Assembly: GCA_026003835.1 (NCBI GenBank)
Contig: BPHZ01000003.1
Coordinates: 124,001 to 188,000, forward strand
From: Herpetosiphonaceae bacterium
GTDB lineage: Bacteria; Chloroflexota; Chloroflexia; Chloroflexales; Herpetosiphonaceae
Direction of reading: 5' to 3'
DNA: 64,000 bases
Of the stretch, positions 1-8,665 are shown in pieces (position 1 is the stretch's first letter; every line of letters starts with the position of its first letter). The position numbers and the translations under genes are program-made. The notes under the pieces were generated by a model that searched no databases, had not been told where the DNA came from, and saw nothing but the letters and a program-made list of their open reading frames with translations.

Positions 1-244
1 TGGTGCGCTCTTCCTGGCGGCGGATCGCCTCGGCCTGCCGGTTCTGGCTGATCTCAAGCCGTCGCATAAAGCGATCCACCTGGCCGGCGGTATCGACGAT
101 GCGCTGCTCGCCCGTGAAGAACGGATGGCACTTCGAGCAGACATCGGTGCGCAGGTTGGGTTTTGTTGAGCGCGTCGTCCAGGTATTGCCGCAGGCGCAG
201 TGGACGGTCGCCTCGACATACTTCGGATGAATACCCTGTTTCAT
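1..244 (-). CDS. rpmE: 50S ribosomal protein L31 (partial, runs off left edge)
   Basis: Large-subunit ribosomal protein L31. The reverse strand from the ATG at 244 reads M-K-Q-G-I-H-P-K-Y followed by a zinc-ribbon pattern: Cys16-x-Cys18 and Cys36-x-x-Cys39 in the context [10 protein letters not shown], the hallmark of zinc-binding L31. About 81 codons are visible and the stop lies beyond base 1. The ATG overlaps the stop of rpmA by four bases (ATGA), so the two are probably translationally coupled. An Arg/Glu-rich C-terminal tail is open at the window edge. Seen directly; identity is secure. Confidence 0.93.
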   Translation of the reverse strand, partial: MKQGIHPKYVEATVHCACGNTWTTRSTKPNLRTDVCSKCHPFFTGEQRIVDTAGQVDRFMRRLEISQNRQAEAIRRQEERT

Positions 245-588
245 GATCTAACCTCCAGCGGCGGCGTTAGACCGCCACGGCCCTCGGCCTCGACCGTCTC
301 AGCCTCCAGCTGGGGCTGGCCTGCCGGGACAGACGCGGCTGGATAGACGCTGACCTGCTTCTGTGTGCGCGAATAGGGCTCAAACTTCACATAGCCCTCG
401 ATCAGCGAGTAAATGGTATAGTCACGACCAAGACCGACATTCTTGCCCGGCCGGACCTTCGTGCCGCACTGGCGGATGATAATCGAGCCGGGGCGAACGA
501 ACTGGCCTCCGTAACACTTGACGCCGCGATACTGCGGATTGCTGTCGCGTCCGTTGCGCGAGCTACCAACACCTTTTTTATGAGCCAT
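241..588 (-). CDS. rpmA: 50S ribosomal protein L27
   Basis: Ribosomal protein L27, which contacts the peptidyl-transferase centre. The N-terminus [17 protein letters not shown] and the [14 protein letters not shown] and [12 protein letters not shown] segments are diagnostic. At 115 aa it is about 30 residues longer than most L27s because of a Pro/Glu/Ala-rich tail after residue 85. It lies 18 bp after rplU and overlaps rpmE by 4 bp, giving the order rplU-rpmA-rpmE; the usual obgE neighbour is absent, with rpmE in its place. Confidence 0.95.
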   Translation of the reverse strand: MAHKKGVGSSRNGRDSNPQYRGVKCYGGQFVRPGSIIIRQCGTKVRPGKNVGLGRDYTIYSLIEGYVKFEPYSRTQKQVSVYPAASVPAGQPQLEAETVEAEGRGGLTPPLEVRS

Positions 589-606
589 CGCATCACCCCC
601 TATAGC

Positions 607-945
607 TTACTTCTTCTGCTCATCGCGCTGCTGCCCGGCAACGATCTCTCGAATAGCCAGGCGCGTGTACTTCTGGCGGTGACCGGTACGGCGGCGATAG
701 CGCGTCTTATTGCGATAGCGGAAGACAATAATCTTCTCACCCTTTTGCGGGCCAATGACTTCGGCACGTACTCGCGCCCCCTTGACCAGCGGAGCGCCTA
801 CCTGGACGCCCTCATCGCCACCAATAAGCAAGACCTCGCCGAGATCAATGATACTGCCCGGCTCAGCATCCAGGAGGTCGACATCGATCGTCTGGCCGGC
901 TTCGACGCGATACTGCCTGCCTCGATCCTGCACAATTGCGTACAC
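607..945 (-). CDS. rplU: 50S ribosomal protein L21
   Basis: Ribosomal protein L21, which binds 23S rRNA. The reading frame is open back to an ATG at 993, but the likely start is the GTG at 945 (V-Y-A-I-V-Q-D-R-G), because AAAGGAG lies at 954-960, eight bases upstream; this gives 112 aa, closer to the family length (about 103). The L21 signature is visible in QYRVEAGQTIDVD and in the basic region IVFRYRNKTRYRRRTGHRQ. First gene of the ribosomal operon, with its own consensus promoter and a hairpin-bearing leader. Confidence 0.94.
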   Translation of the reverse strand: MYAIVQDRGRQYRVEAGQTIDVDLLDAEPGSIIDLGEVLLIGGDEGVQVGAPLVKGARVRAEVIGPQKGEKIIVFRYRNKTRYRRRTGHRQKYTRLAIREIVAGQQRDEQKK

Positions 946-996
946 CGCAGCTACTCCTTTTTTTCCAGCTGTGTAGCCGATTAATGACAACAAAAG

Positions 997-1020
997 AGAG
1001 AGTGGTTAAGCCCACCCTCT
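997..1020 (-). promoter_or_regulatory. Leader hairpin of the rplU operon (possible attenuator)
   Basis: On the reverse strand AGAGGGTGG and CCACTCTCT pair over 9 bp (one G-U) around a 6-base loop, followed by CTTTTGTT. It lies between the predicted transcription start (about 1042) and the rplU start. It resembles a weak intrinsic terminator, so attenuation or L21 autoregulation is possible; function is inference. Confidence 0.45.
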
Positions 1021-1048
1021 TAACACCTGTACACGTTCACGCCCGGAC

Positions 1049-1077
1049 AGTATAACAAAGGTTTGAACGTGTGTCAA
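1049..1077 (-). promoter_or_regulatory. Sigma70-type promoter of rplU-rpmA-rpmE
   Basis: Reverse strand TTGACA (1077-1072), 17-base spacer, TATACT (1054-1049). Near-perfect consensus with optimal spacing, about 105 bases upstream of the rplU start. Confidence 0.8.
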
Positions 1078-1149
1078 CTGCTTGTCTAAAAGGGCTGATC
1101 TGCGCTATAATAACGCCACAAAATCAGGCTCAGACGGGCCAGGGGTCCC

Positions 1150-1178
1150 TTGACGTAGAACGCCTGTTCTGATATACT
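1150..1178 (+). promoter_or_regulatory. Sigma70-type promoter for the gene at 1216
   Basis: TTGACG (1150-1155), 17-base spacer, TATACT (1173-1178), 38 bases upstream of the ATG at 1216. A second weaker candidate, TTGTCT-18-TATAAT, lies at 1082-1111. Confidence 0.7.
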
Positions 1179-1215
1179 CGGAGTATTTCCGGTGTAGCAA
1201 ACTGAGGTGGGACCT

Positions 1216-1863
1216 ATGGCAGTGACGAGTAGGGATCTCAACACCGGGCGATGCTCTCCAGAGCAGCGGAGACATATTCTACGGGTCCTGTTGGGGCGAG
1301 GGATGGAGCGTCTGGGTCAGCTTCGGCGATCACGAACAACCGGAGCCCTGCTTTTGATGGTTCCGCTGCGCGCGCTGCCAGGGCATGGCTCGAATCGTCT
1401 GCATCAACTTTTGCCGTCGAACTCTGCAGGTACGGTTGTTCTGACGGCGCTGCTGCTGGTGACGGTATTTGCTCTGAGCAACGGCTGGGCGCAGACGAAA
1501 ATCGACGATCTGCGGTATGGCCGTCCTCGTATGGATACACTGACGGCCTTTGTTGGACATGAGCAGGTCAATGGCCTACCGACGCAGTTGATTGCGCTCA
1601 ATCTAAACCGACAAGTGATGGTAGTCGAGTTTCCTGGTGGCGATCCTTCCCAGATGCGGACGATTGTTGGGCCGTACCTCTTCGGCCAGCAAGAGGATCT
1701 GACCCCGGTGACGCTTGACATGCGCGATCTCAATGGGGACCAGCGCCCCGAACTCCTGGTCATCGTTAAAAACGAAATTCTGGTGTACATCAACGAGCCG
1801 GATGGGTTTCGGACGATGACTCCTGAAGAGCACCAACAATTTGCCGGTCGTATCGAAAACTGA
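1216..1863 (+). CDS. Membrane-anchored hypothetical protein with FG-GAP-like motif
   Basis: Function unknown. The ATG at 1216 is chosen because GAGGTGGGA stands just upstream; a GTG at 1207 is also in frame. The protein (215 aa) has a basic N-terminal stretch, a hydrophobic segment near residues 73-90 (TVVLTALLLVTVFALS) that can act as an uncleaved signal or anchor, and an exported-looking domain. DMRDLNGDQRPELLVIV near residue 175 fits the D-x-N-x-D-x-x-x-D/E calcium-binding loop of VCBS/FG-GAP repeats, though only one repeat is seen. It precedes peptidoglycan-active genes on the same strand. Confidence 0.7.
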   Translation: MAVTSRDLNTGRCSPEQRRHILRVLLGRGMERLGQLRRSRTTGALLLMVPLRALPGHGSNRLHQLLPSNSAGTVVLTALLLVTVFALSNGWAQTKIDDLRYGRPRMDTLTAFVGHEQVNGLPTQLIALNLNRQVMVVEFPGGDPSQMRTIVGPYLFGQQEDLTPVTLDMRDLNGDQRPELLVIVKNEILVYINEPDGFRTMTPEEHQQFAGRIEN

Positions 1864-1988
1864 TCTATCTGAGCCCAAGGTCTTCGGTTTCAAGGGCTAA
1901 CTATCCGGGTGGTCATATCTCTCCACCTGTAACGTCTACCATTGCATACGTGCGGCGAAACGCCGTTATATTCCGGGAGATAGAGGCC

Positions 1989-2645
1989 ATGTACGCTCTG
2001 GAGGAGGGGCTCGGGCTACGCCGGGCGCTGCTCATTGGGCTTGCGATGCTTGCAGTCTGGGCCTTCTTTTTCGTCAAGGGCCAGCAAGGGGCACCGTTTA
2101 TTAGCCCATGGCGCGCTGATCCTAACCAGCAGGTAGCAGCTGCTGCCCAGGATGACGGCACCCCGCTGGTCGCAACTTTCGTCGCCCAGAAAGATGGCCT
2201 CTCGGTCGTCGGGCCGCCGACGATCAGCCCGCAGCAGATCGATGAGATCCTCCGCTCCTACGGCTCGCCTGCGGTTGGCACCGGTCAGGCCATGTATGAC
2301 TTTGGGATACAGTACGGTATCGATCCCGCGTTCTGTCTAGCCTTCTTCATCCACGAGTCGACGGCGGGCACAAGGGGCGTAGCTACTGTTACCAAATCGG
2401 TTGGCAATATCAGAACGACTCCCGGCTATGAGGACTACCAGGGCTATCGGCGCTACAGCTCATGGGAAGAGGGGATCGAGGATTGGTATAAACTGATCCG
2501 CGAATTGTACGTTGACGAGTGGGGATTGACGACCGTCGAGGAGATCCTGCCTGTCTACGCGCCGCCAGCAGACAATAATGATACTCCTGCTTATATCAAT
2601 ACGGTGCGACGGCTGGTAGAGAGCTGGCGGAGGGCTGGAGAATGA
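1989..2645 (+). CDS. Glucosaminidase/lysozyme-like membrane-anchored protein
   Basis: Probable peptidoglycan hydrolase of the endo-beta-N-acetylglucosaminidase (GH73-like) fold. The frame is open from a GTG at 1950, but the ATG at 1989 after GGGAGATAGAGG is preferred (218 aa). An N-terminal TM segment (about residues 15-35) is followed by an exported domain. IDPAFCLAFFIHESTAGT near residues 110-127 contains the expected catalytic Glu, and YSSWEEGIEDWYKLI matches the conserved W/Y region of the family. The stop overlaps the start of the M23-like gene (ATGA), so the two wall-associated proteins are probably coupled. Confidence 0.75.
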   Translation: MYALEEGLGLRRALLIGLAMLAVWAFFFVKGQQGAPFISPWRADPNQQVAAAAQDDGTPLVATFVAQKDGLSVVGPPTISPQQIDEILRSYGSPAVGTGQAMYDFGIQYGIDPAFCLAFFIHESTAGTRGVATVTKSVGNIRTTPGYEDYQGYRRYSSWEEGIEDWYKLIRELYVDEWGLTTVEEILPVYAPPADNNDTPAYINTVRRLVESWRRAGE

Positions 2646-3306
2646 ACAGCACTCCTGACATTTGGTCGCAGCGTCACTGGCATCTTCTGGCCGGAGCGAT
2701 TCTGGCTGCTTTGATCTGGTTATTGCTGCCTGATAGCTCGCGTCCATTTATAAGCCACTGGCAGGGTGATGTTGCCAACGCTGTCCGACGATCAGGGGTC
2801 TCAGCGGCCAGGCTGTGGTTGTTGAACAGACACCTACCGGCCCCGCTGCCTACTTCGCCGCAGCCACGGTGGTCGCAGATGTGCCCTGGGGGGAATCCGC
2901 TCGGCGGCGGCCGCACTGTGATGACCCAGGGGCTATGGCGTCGGCACCCACGCCCCCTAGGGAAATCTGGGGCGCCATCGACCTGGCGCTTGACGGCGAC
3001 GGCGATGGCGATCCTGACCCAGATGCAACGCTCGGCGCTCCAGTCTACGCAACCCATCGCGGCGTCGTTCGCGTGACGCCAAATTCATGGCCGGCCGGCA
3101 ATCATGTGTGGGTTGAGGGCCAGCGCTATAAGACCGGCTACGCCCACCTGCTCAACTTTGCAGTTGAGGACGGCCAGATGGTCGAGCGGGGTACGCTGAT
3201 AGGCTTTATCGGCTCCACGGGGATGTCGAGCGGGCCGCATCTTGACTATCAGGTCTGGCAAGATGGGATCAATGTGAACCCGCTCGACTTCAATGTGCTT
3301 CGTTAA
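2642..3306 (+). CDS. M23/LytM-domain protein, TM-anchored (frame broken twice)
   Basis: LytM-type peptidoglycan endopeptidase-like protein. Read literally, the frame from the ATG at 2642 is lost, but removing one G from the run 2929-2932 and one C from 2953-2957 gives one 220-residue protein: TM segment (about 15-32), then TQGYGVGTHAPREIWGAID, a D-G-D-G-D acidic loop, GAPVYATHRGVV, YAHL and GPHLDYQVW. The first metal motif H-x3-D reads W-G-A-I-D and the last H-x-H reads H-L-D, so zinc ligands may be missing and the domain could be a non-catalytic LytM regulator. Start overlaps the preceding stop. Confidence 0.7.
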
Positions 3307-3369
3307 ATCTACTACTTTGTAATGGATAGATTGAGGGCTCGCGCCAGAGCGTTTCAATCACATATGTAG

Positions 3370-3398
3370 TTGCGTAGATCCAGGCCGTCGGTTATAAT
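3370..3398 (+). promoter_or_regulatory. Promoter overlapping the apparent ATG of the DUF4446 gene
   Basis: TTGCGT (3370-3375), 17-base spacer, TATAAT (3393-3398). The -10 box contains the in-frame ATG at 3397, arguing that this ATG is not the start. An AGGAGG (3407-3412) sits eight bases before a TTG at 3421, consistent with a very short leader. Confidence 0.65.
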
Positions 3399-3420
3399 GC
3401 CCGCCCAGGAGGTGGCTACG

Positions 3421-3936
3421 TTGCTGACGTTCTGGCAAACCTACGGCTTCTATCTCTGGCTCCTGTCGGCCATGGGCTTCCTTGGCCTTGCCGGAGCCGT
3501 TGTGATTCTCTGGAGACGACTGAGGCGTGCCATCAGCAGCTACCAGGCCCCTGACTCAAGGCGTCGAGGGTCCGCTGCGCTCGACTCCATCCTTCTGGAG
3601 CGCTCGCTCCAGATTCAGCGACATGAAGAAGCGCTTGCCGATCTCGGTGAGCGGCTGTCACTGCTTGAATGTGAGAGTCTACGCCACGCGGGGCTTGTGC
3701 GCTTCAACGCCTTTGGCGACGTGGGCGGTGACCAGAGCTTCGCCTTGGCACTTCTCGACGGCAAGAAAAACGGCATCGTCATCAGTACCATCTATACGCG
3801 TGGAGCAACCCGGATCTATGCTAAGGCAGTTCAGGCTGGTCAGTCTATCCATCACCTGTCCGACGAGGAAATCGCAGCCATTGAGCGGGCGACAGGCCTT
3901 GCAGCGATGACCGTCCAGGAGCTGAAGGAGCGTTGA
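3421..3936 (+). CDS. DUF4446 family membrane protein
   Basis: Conserved bacterial protein of unknown function (DUF4446). The start is taken as TTG 3421 because of the AGGAGG at 3407-3412 and the promoter overlapping the upstream ATG; the frame extends to 3370. The 171-residue product has an N-terminal TM helix (LWLLSAMGFLGLAGAVVIL), a short coiled region (residues about 50-80) and the family core GLVRFNAFGDVGGDQSFALALLD...NGIVISTIYTR. It precedes a bactofilin on the same strand, which suggests a cell-envelope or shape context. Confidence 0.82.
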   Translation: MLTFWQTYGFYLWLLSAMGFLGLAGAVVILWRRLRRAISSYQAPDSRRRGSAALDSILLERSLQIQRHEEALADLGERLSLLECESLRHAGLVRFNAFGDVGGDQSFALALLDGKKNGIVISTIYTRGATRIYAKAVQAGQSIHHLSDEEIAAIERATGLAAMTVQELKER

Positions 3937-3987
3937 AGCTACTCCTCTCAACAACCTGGCTCGACCCTGCCCGCTAGAGGAGGAACC

Positions 3988-4428
3988 ATGAGCAGTCTAT
4001 TCGGCACCAACAAGAAACCACAAGCCTCGCCGGTATCGACGAATGGGAAGCCAGAGACGGTGATAGGAAGCAATACCAGCTTTGTCGGCACTCTTACATC
4101 CGATGGCAATATTCGCATCGATGGCGCAGTCGAAGGCGAGATCGAAGTTCTCGGCAATCTTATTATTGGCGCCACAGGCCGGGTGATTGCGACGATCAAA
4201 GCACAGAACGTGCATGTATCGGGAGCGGTCAAGGGCACGATAATTGCCAGCGAACAGCTTGAGATTTCGCCGTCAGGCAAGGTTTGGGGAGATATTACAA
4301 CAGCGGCGCTGCACATTGAGCCGGGCGGTCTCTTCCGCGGTCAAAGCTCGATGACCACCAATATCGAAGAGCCGCTCTTGCTTGAAGCGCCACGACACCA
4401 CCATAGCCATAGCGAGCCGGAAAGCTAA
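3988..4428 (+). CDS. Bactofilin (polymer-forming cytoskeletal protein)
   Basis: Bactofilin (DUF583): a right-handed beta-helix protein that polymerises under the inner membrane and organises wall synthesis. The core, residues about 27-120, shows the short repeating strands GSNTSFVGTLTSDGNIRI, DGAVEGEIEVLGNLIIG and SGAVKGTIIASEQLEIS. Length (146 aa) is typical. The ribosome-binding site AGAGGAGGAACC lies directly before the ATG. The His/Glu/Ser-rich tail (HHHSHSEPES) is probably unstructured. Confidence 0.92.
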   Translation: MSSLFGTNKKPQASPVSTNGKPETVIGSNTSFVGTLTSDGNIRIDGAVEGEIEVLGNLIIGATGRVIATIKAQNVHVSGAVKGTIIASEQLEISPSGKVWGDITTAALHIEPGGLFRGQSSMTTNIEEPLLLEAPRHHHSHSEPES

Positions 4429-4499
4429 GCGTTCAGCCGCCCGGTATGGAGCAGGGGATGCTCTGATCTTTTCAGCGGCTGAGCCAGGGACAGGGAGCT

Positions 4500-4934
4500 A
4501 TGATCAAGCGTCGCCTGCGCGCGATTCGTCGGCCCACGCTCCGGCGGGGGTGGTTGAGGTGGCTCGGCCTGCGCCTCGTATGGCTGGGGCTCGCCGCGCT
4601 GATGGTCTACTTTGTCTTCAACTTTGTTTCGACCTCTCTGGAGTTGAGCAAGCTTGACGCGCAGATCGCTGAGCGAGAGGCCGAAAATGCAATGCTCGCC
4701 GCAGAGAACGAGCGTCTGAAAGGCGAGCTGGAATATGTTGAGTCTGATGCCTACGTCGAGCGCGCGGCGCGCGAGCAGCTGGGTATGGCTCGCGAGGGCG
4801 AGACCGTGATCATCCCTCAGGTTATCCCCAGGGAACCTGCTCCGCTGCTATCGCCGACGCCTCTACCGCTTCAGCAGGGACGGGGTGTACCAAACTGGAG
4901 ACGCTGGATCGACGCGCTCCGCGGAGATCGCTGA
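4500..4934 (+). CDS. FtsB/DivIC-type septum formation initiator
   Basis: Small bitopic division protein of the FtsB/DivIC family, expected in the divisome with FtsL and FtsQ. A basic N-terminus (residues 1-25) precedes one TM helix (about 26-47), then a heptad-rich coiled coil (about 52-80) and the conserved ESDAYVERAAREQLGMAREGE motif, followed by a Pro-rich tail. Length 144 aa fits. Its place after a bactofilin gene supports a shape/division neighbourhood. Confidence 0.85.
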   Translation: MIKRRLRAIRRPTLRRGWLRWLGLRLVWLGLAALMVYFVFNFVSTSLELSKLDAQIAEREAENAMLAAENERLKGELEYVESDAYVERAAREQLGMAREGETVIIPQVIPREPAPLLSPTPLPLQQGRGVPNWRRWIDALRGDR

Positions 4935-4943
4935 GGATCTGCC

Positions 4944-5192
4944 GTGCGATGGCAATATGCGCTTAAGACGGTTGTACTCGAATCGCTCAACCCTCAGGAA
5001 ATGCGGGAGTTCGAGTCGTATCTTCAGGGATTCGGCGATGAGGGCTTTGAGATCATTAGTTTCCACCTTCTGCCCCACAAGCAAGGTACCCTGGCTGTTG
5101 TGCTGATGAAGCGGGAGCGCCCTCAGCGCTCCCGCCCCATCCGGCAGCCCGGAGAGACCTCTGGTCCTCGTTCGGATGATTCCTCTGCCTGA
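4944..5192 (+). CDS. Small DUF4177-like protein
   Basis: An 82-residue protein starting at GTG 4944, nine bases after the FtsB-like gene. The body (WQYALKTVVLESLN, then LQGFGDEGFEIISF and TLAVVLMKRE) has the beta-alpha-beta outline and G-x-x-G-F/W-E pattern of DUF4177-type proteins. The Arg/Pro/Ser-rich C-terminus looks disordered. Function is unknown; assignment rests on pattern only. Confidence 0.6.
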   Translation: MRWQYALKTVVLESLNPQEMREFESYLQGFGDEGFEIISFHLLPHKQGTLAVVLMKRERPQRSRPIRQPGETSGPRSDDSSA

Positions 5193-5204
5193 TCAGGTTC
5201 TTGC

Positions 5205-6209
5205 ATGCCGCTGATCTCTGTTATTGTGGTCAATTGGAACGGTCTTCATTTGCTGAAGCGCTGTCTGCGCGCGCTGCAGGCGCAGCGCCATGACGACTAC
5301 GAGGTGATCGTGGTCGACAACGGCTCGCGTGATGGATCGGCCGCATGGGTGCGTGAGCAAGGCGATTCTGTGCGCCTGGTGGAGCTTCCCCGCAACCTTG
5401 GCTTCAGCGGCGGTGTCAATGTTGGGCTACGCCTGGCTCAGGGCCGCTATCTTGTCCTGCTCAACAACGATGCTACGGCGGATCCTGGCTTTCTTGCCGA
5501 GATTGTGCGTCCGCTGGAGGAGGATCGTGCGATTGGCGCGGCGAGCGGCGTGTTGTTGTTTGAGGGGCGGCCTGACCTCATCGCCTCTGCCGGTATTACT
5601 GTTGGGCGCGATGGTTTGGCACGCGATTTCCTGGCGTTGATGCCGGCCTGCACGTTGCCCGACCATCCGGCGCCGGTCTTTGGTGCCACCGGCGGCGCGG
5701 CTTGCTATCGCAGAGAGATGCTTGAGGATGTGGGACTGCTTGAGGAGCGCTTCTTCGCCTATCTGGAAGATGCCGATCTGGCATGGCGGGCGCGGCTGCG
5801 GCGCTGGGAGGCAGTAACAGTGCCGGGCGCTCGCGCGCAGCACCGCTACTCAGCGACAGGCGTCCAGGGATCTCCATTCAAGGAGCGTATGCTGGCGCGC
5901 AACCGGCTGCGGACCATCATTCGCTGTGTGCCGGGTCCGTTGCTCATGCGCTGCCTTCCTTCTATTATGCTCTACGATCTGCAGGCGATGAGCCTGGCGG
6001 CGCTGCGCCGCCGGCCCTGGGTTATTCGCGGGCGGGTCGAGGCGCTCCGTGAGCTACCGCGTCTGCTTGAGGAGCGGCGTGCCATCCAGCGTCGGCGGAC
6101 AGCCGAGATCGAGGACCTGGCGCGGCTGCTGGCGCCTCCAGTCACCCCTTGGGTTATGCTTGCGGAGCAGCGGGAGCTGGCTGCAGTGCTGCGCGGCTCC
6201 ACTACCTGA
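5205..6209 (+). CDS. Family 2 glycosyltransferase
   Basis: GT-A fold glycosyltransferase of the COG1216 (rhamnosyltransferase-like) group, using a nucleotide-sugar donor for surface glycan synthesis. Visible motifs: SVIVVNWNGLHLLKRCLRAL at the N-terminus, VVDNGSRDGS, RNLGFSGGVNVGL, LLNNDA (the D-x-D-like metal site, about residue 90) and FFAYLEDADLAWRARLRR (about residue 185). No TM segments are obvious, so it should act on the cytoplasmic face. Acceptor and sugar cannot be told from sequence. Confidence 0.88.
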   Translation: MPLISVIVVNWNGLHLLKRCLRALQAQRHDDYEVIVVDNGSRDGSAAWVREQGDSVRLVELPRNLGFSGGVNVGLRLAQGRYLVLLNNDATADPGFLAEIVRPLEEDRAIGAASGVLLFEGRPDLIASAGITVGRDGLARDFLALMPACTLPDHPAPVFGATGGAACYRREMLEDVGLLEERFFAYLEDADLAWRARLRRWEAVTVPGARAQHRYSATGVQGSPFKERMLARNRLRTIIRCVPGPLLMRCLPSIMLYDLQAMSLAALRRRPWVIRGRVEALRELPRLLEERRAIQRRRTAEIEDLARLLAPPVTPWVMLAEQRELAAVLRGSTT

Positions 6210-6221
6210 CGTGCTGTCCGG

Positions 6222-7644
6222 CTAGATCTGCAGAATCTTAAGAAAGTTTGTCATGCCACGCTCTGAGAGCGGATGACCGCCGGTCATCACCACCGACTCG
6301 CCGTGCCTGGCGTAGTTATGGGCCAGCAGCAGCTCGCAGGTCTTACCGCTCAACGTATCGAGCCGGTCGATATAGGGTATCAGGAGCGGCTGCACGCCCC
6401 AGACCAGCGCCATCTGGCGAAAAAACATGCTCGTCGGGCGTAACGGCGATAACCGGCACGCGCGGGCGTTCTTTGGCGACGAGTCGGGCGGTGTAACCTG
6501 ACTGCGTGAAGGCGACGATCGCGGCGATAGGGATCGAGCGTGCGATGGCACAGGCGGCAGTGCTGATCGCGTGGGAGTACGTTTCAGGCTTTGGCGTCCG
6601 TTGGGTCTGGAGAGGAGTGCGGTTGCTTTCCCTGCCGCTTGCCTCGATAACCTGTGCGATACGGCTCATCATGGTCACTGCCTCAATCGGATACTCGCCG
6701 GTGGCAGTTTCGGCGCTGAGCATCACCGCGTCGGTGCCATCGATGATCGCGTTGGCGACATCGCTGGCCTCAGCGCGGGTCGGCCGTGGGTTGTGAATCA
6801 TGGACTCAAGCATCTGCGTAGCGGTAATCACCGGGACGCCCTGGCGATTGGCCTCCTCGATAATGCTCTTCTGAATGAGCGGCACCTGCTCAGGCGGAAG
6901 CTCAACGCCCAAATCGCCACGCGCTACCATCACACCATCGCTGGCAGCAATGATCGCCTCGATATTGGTTACAGCCTCAGGCTTCTCGATCTTCGCGATA
7001 ATCGGCGTACGCTTGCCGGCGGCAGCGATCTCCTCGCGCACACGCTTGACATCGTCGGCCCGCCGCACAAACGAGATGGCGACATAATCGACGCCCTGGG
7101 CGAGTCCAAAGCGGAGGTCCTCCAGATCCTTTTCGGTCATGGCTGGCGCGCTGATAGCGACTCCCGGCAGATTGATACCCTGATTTTCCCGCAGCAGGCC
7201 GCCGTTCACCACCTCTGTCTCAACCTCGTTGCCGCTGACGGCGAGACAGCGCAACTCGATCAAGCCATCTGAGAGGAGAACGCGATCGCCTGGTCGAACG
7301 TCACGGGGCAGCCCATCATAGGTCGTGCTGATCAGACCTGGGCGCCCGGCGATCTCATCGGTCGTGATCACCAGACGATCGCCCGCCTCAAGCATGATTG
7401 GCTGGGCATTCTCTAGCGGCCCGGTGCGAATCTTCGGCCCCTGCAAGTCTTGCAGAATGGCGATCGGGCGGTTAGAGCGCTGGGCTGCCTCGCGCACCCA
7501 GGCAATACGCTGGGCATGGTCTTCGTGGGTGCCGTGTGAAAAATTGAGGCGCGCGACATCCATTCCCGCCTGAATCAGCCGGGTAATTGCGTCAAGGCTC
7601 GAGGTGGCGGGGCCGAGGGTAGCAACAATCTTTGTGCGGCGCAT
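6222..7644 (-). CDS. pyk: Pyruvate kinase (single frameshift)
   Basis: Glycolytic pyruvate kinase, PEP + ADP to pyruvate + ATP. From ATG 7644 the sequence opens MRRTKIVATLGPATSS, with NFSHGTHEDH, the catalytic-Lys region IIAKIEKPEA, GVMVARGDLGVELP and TQMLESMIHNPRPTRAEASDVANA. The frame breaks at the A6 run 6420-6425; with five A the protein continues DEHVFRQMALVWGV and finishes with the C-terminal domain (SVVMTGG, ending LKILQI), giving 473 aa, the normal length. The break looks like a homopolymer error. Tail-to-tail with the GT2 gene, 12 bp apart. Confidence 0.9.
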
Positions 7645-7702
7645 AAACGCTGTGACCACCTTTCAACTGCAGGAACGACTCACATCTTCCGTCGATGATC
7701 GG

Positions 7703-8365
7703 CTATGGTCCAACAGTGATCAGATCGCTAATAACCTCGAATACAGCCGGACCGATCCCTTTGACCTGCAAGAGATCCTCCGGCTGGTCGAATGGGCCGT
7801 TCGCGGTCCGATACTCCACAATGCGCTGCGCCGTGGTGGGGCCGATCTGCGGTAGAGCGTCGAGCTCTTCGGTGGTTGCCGTATTAATATTCAGTTTACG
7901 GCCTACCCCTGCTGTTCCCCCACCGCCGGGGGGCGGCTGTGCCGCCGGCGTATCTTCACCAACGTGTGGTATATGGATATGCTGCTCATCGTGGATGCGG
8001 GCCGCGAGATTGACGCGAGTAAGAGCAGCATCCGCTACCGGCCCGCCCGCCGCGCGGATCACATCATCGACGCGGGCGCCCTCATCCAGGCGATAGACTC
8101 CGGGATTGGCGACAGCGCCGCTGACATAGACAACGATCAGCTCCGGGGAGGGTGCCGGCAGCTCCTCCGCCAGATCCTCCGGCGCAGCGGGCACCACTTC
8201 TTGCAGCGCACGATCCTCAAGGATGACGAGAGGATCATCCGCCGGCTGCTGGACGGAGTGTCGCTGTTTTAAGAGCGTCAACACTGCGAGAGCAACTGCG
8301 ACGACGGCGACGAGGACGAGAGGACGGCCTGCCAGCCGGCCGGCGACAGCCTTGATCTGATCCAT
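7703..8365 (-). CDS. ComEA-like DNA-binding protein (SLBB + helix-hairpin-helix)
   Basis: Membrane-anchored DNA-binding protein of the ComEA family, which in competent bacteria binds incoming DNA outside the cytoplasmic membrane. Order: TM helix (residues 15-33), low-complexity linker, SLBB domain (VYVSGAVANPGVYRLDEGARVDDVIRAAGG, about 78-135), Gly/Pro linker, and a C-terminal helix-hairpin-helix pair (INTATTEELDALPQIGPTTAQRIVEYR, about 160-215). A strong AGAGGAGG precedes the ATG. No comEC lies in the window, so competence is not proven. Confidence 0.85.
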   Translation of the reverse strand: MDQIKAVAGRLAGRPLVLVAVVAVALAVLTLLKQRHSVQQPADDPLVILEDRALQEVVPAAPEDLAEELPAPSPELIVVYVSGAVANPGVYRLDEGARVDDVIRAAGGPVADAALTRVNLAARIHDEQHIHIPHVGEDTPAAQPPPGGGGTAGVGRKLNINTATTEELDALPQIGPTTAQRIVEYRTANGPFDQPEDLLQVKGIGPAVFEVISDLITVGP

Positions 8366-8591
8366 AGGGATGACCTCCTCTGGTAACGACCAAACGGTGG
8401 TGCCAACCTGTCATCCCTGTTAGATGCAAATGCATTGTAGACCCTCGCAGGTCATTTGGCAAGGTTCGGGATAAGCGCTACCAAGAAGGCTCACAAGTAA
8501 GGATCAGGATGACTCGGCAAGATTCTTCCTTGGAGCCACAAACCTTTTTCTCTCCATGCCTCTCTAGTGGGAAATTCTCCTGGCGCTGTGT

Positions 8592-8618
8592 TTGACGGGC
8601 GGGCGGGGCTGCTGCTAT
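8592..8618 (+). promoter_or_regulatory. Possible promoter for the gene at 8666
   Basis: TTGACG (8592-8597) and TATAAT (8613-8618) with a short 15-base spacer. The -10 is perfect; the spacing is suboptimal. Confidence 0.4.
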
Positions 8619-8665
8619 AATCACGCACGTGCGTATTCTCACAAGATGTTGTGGAGGCAGATAGA

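Noticed and set aside
3397-3420. ATG 3397 as start of the DUF4446 gene
   Set aside because: It lies inside a TATAAT box of a well-spaced promoter, and an AGGAGG is better placed for TTG 3421.
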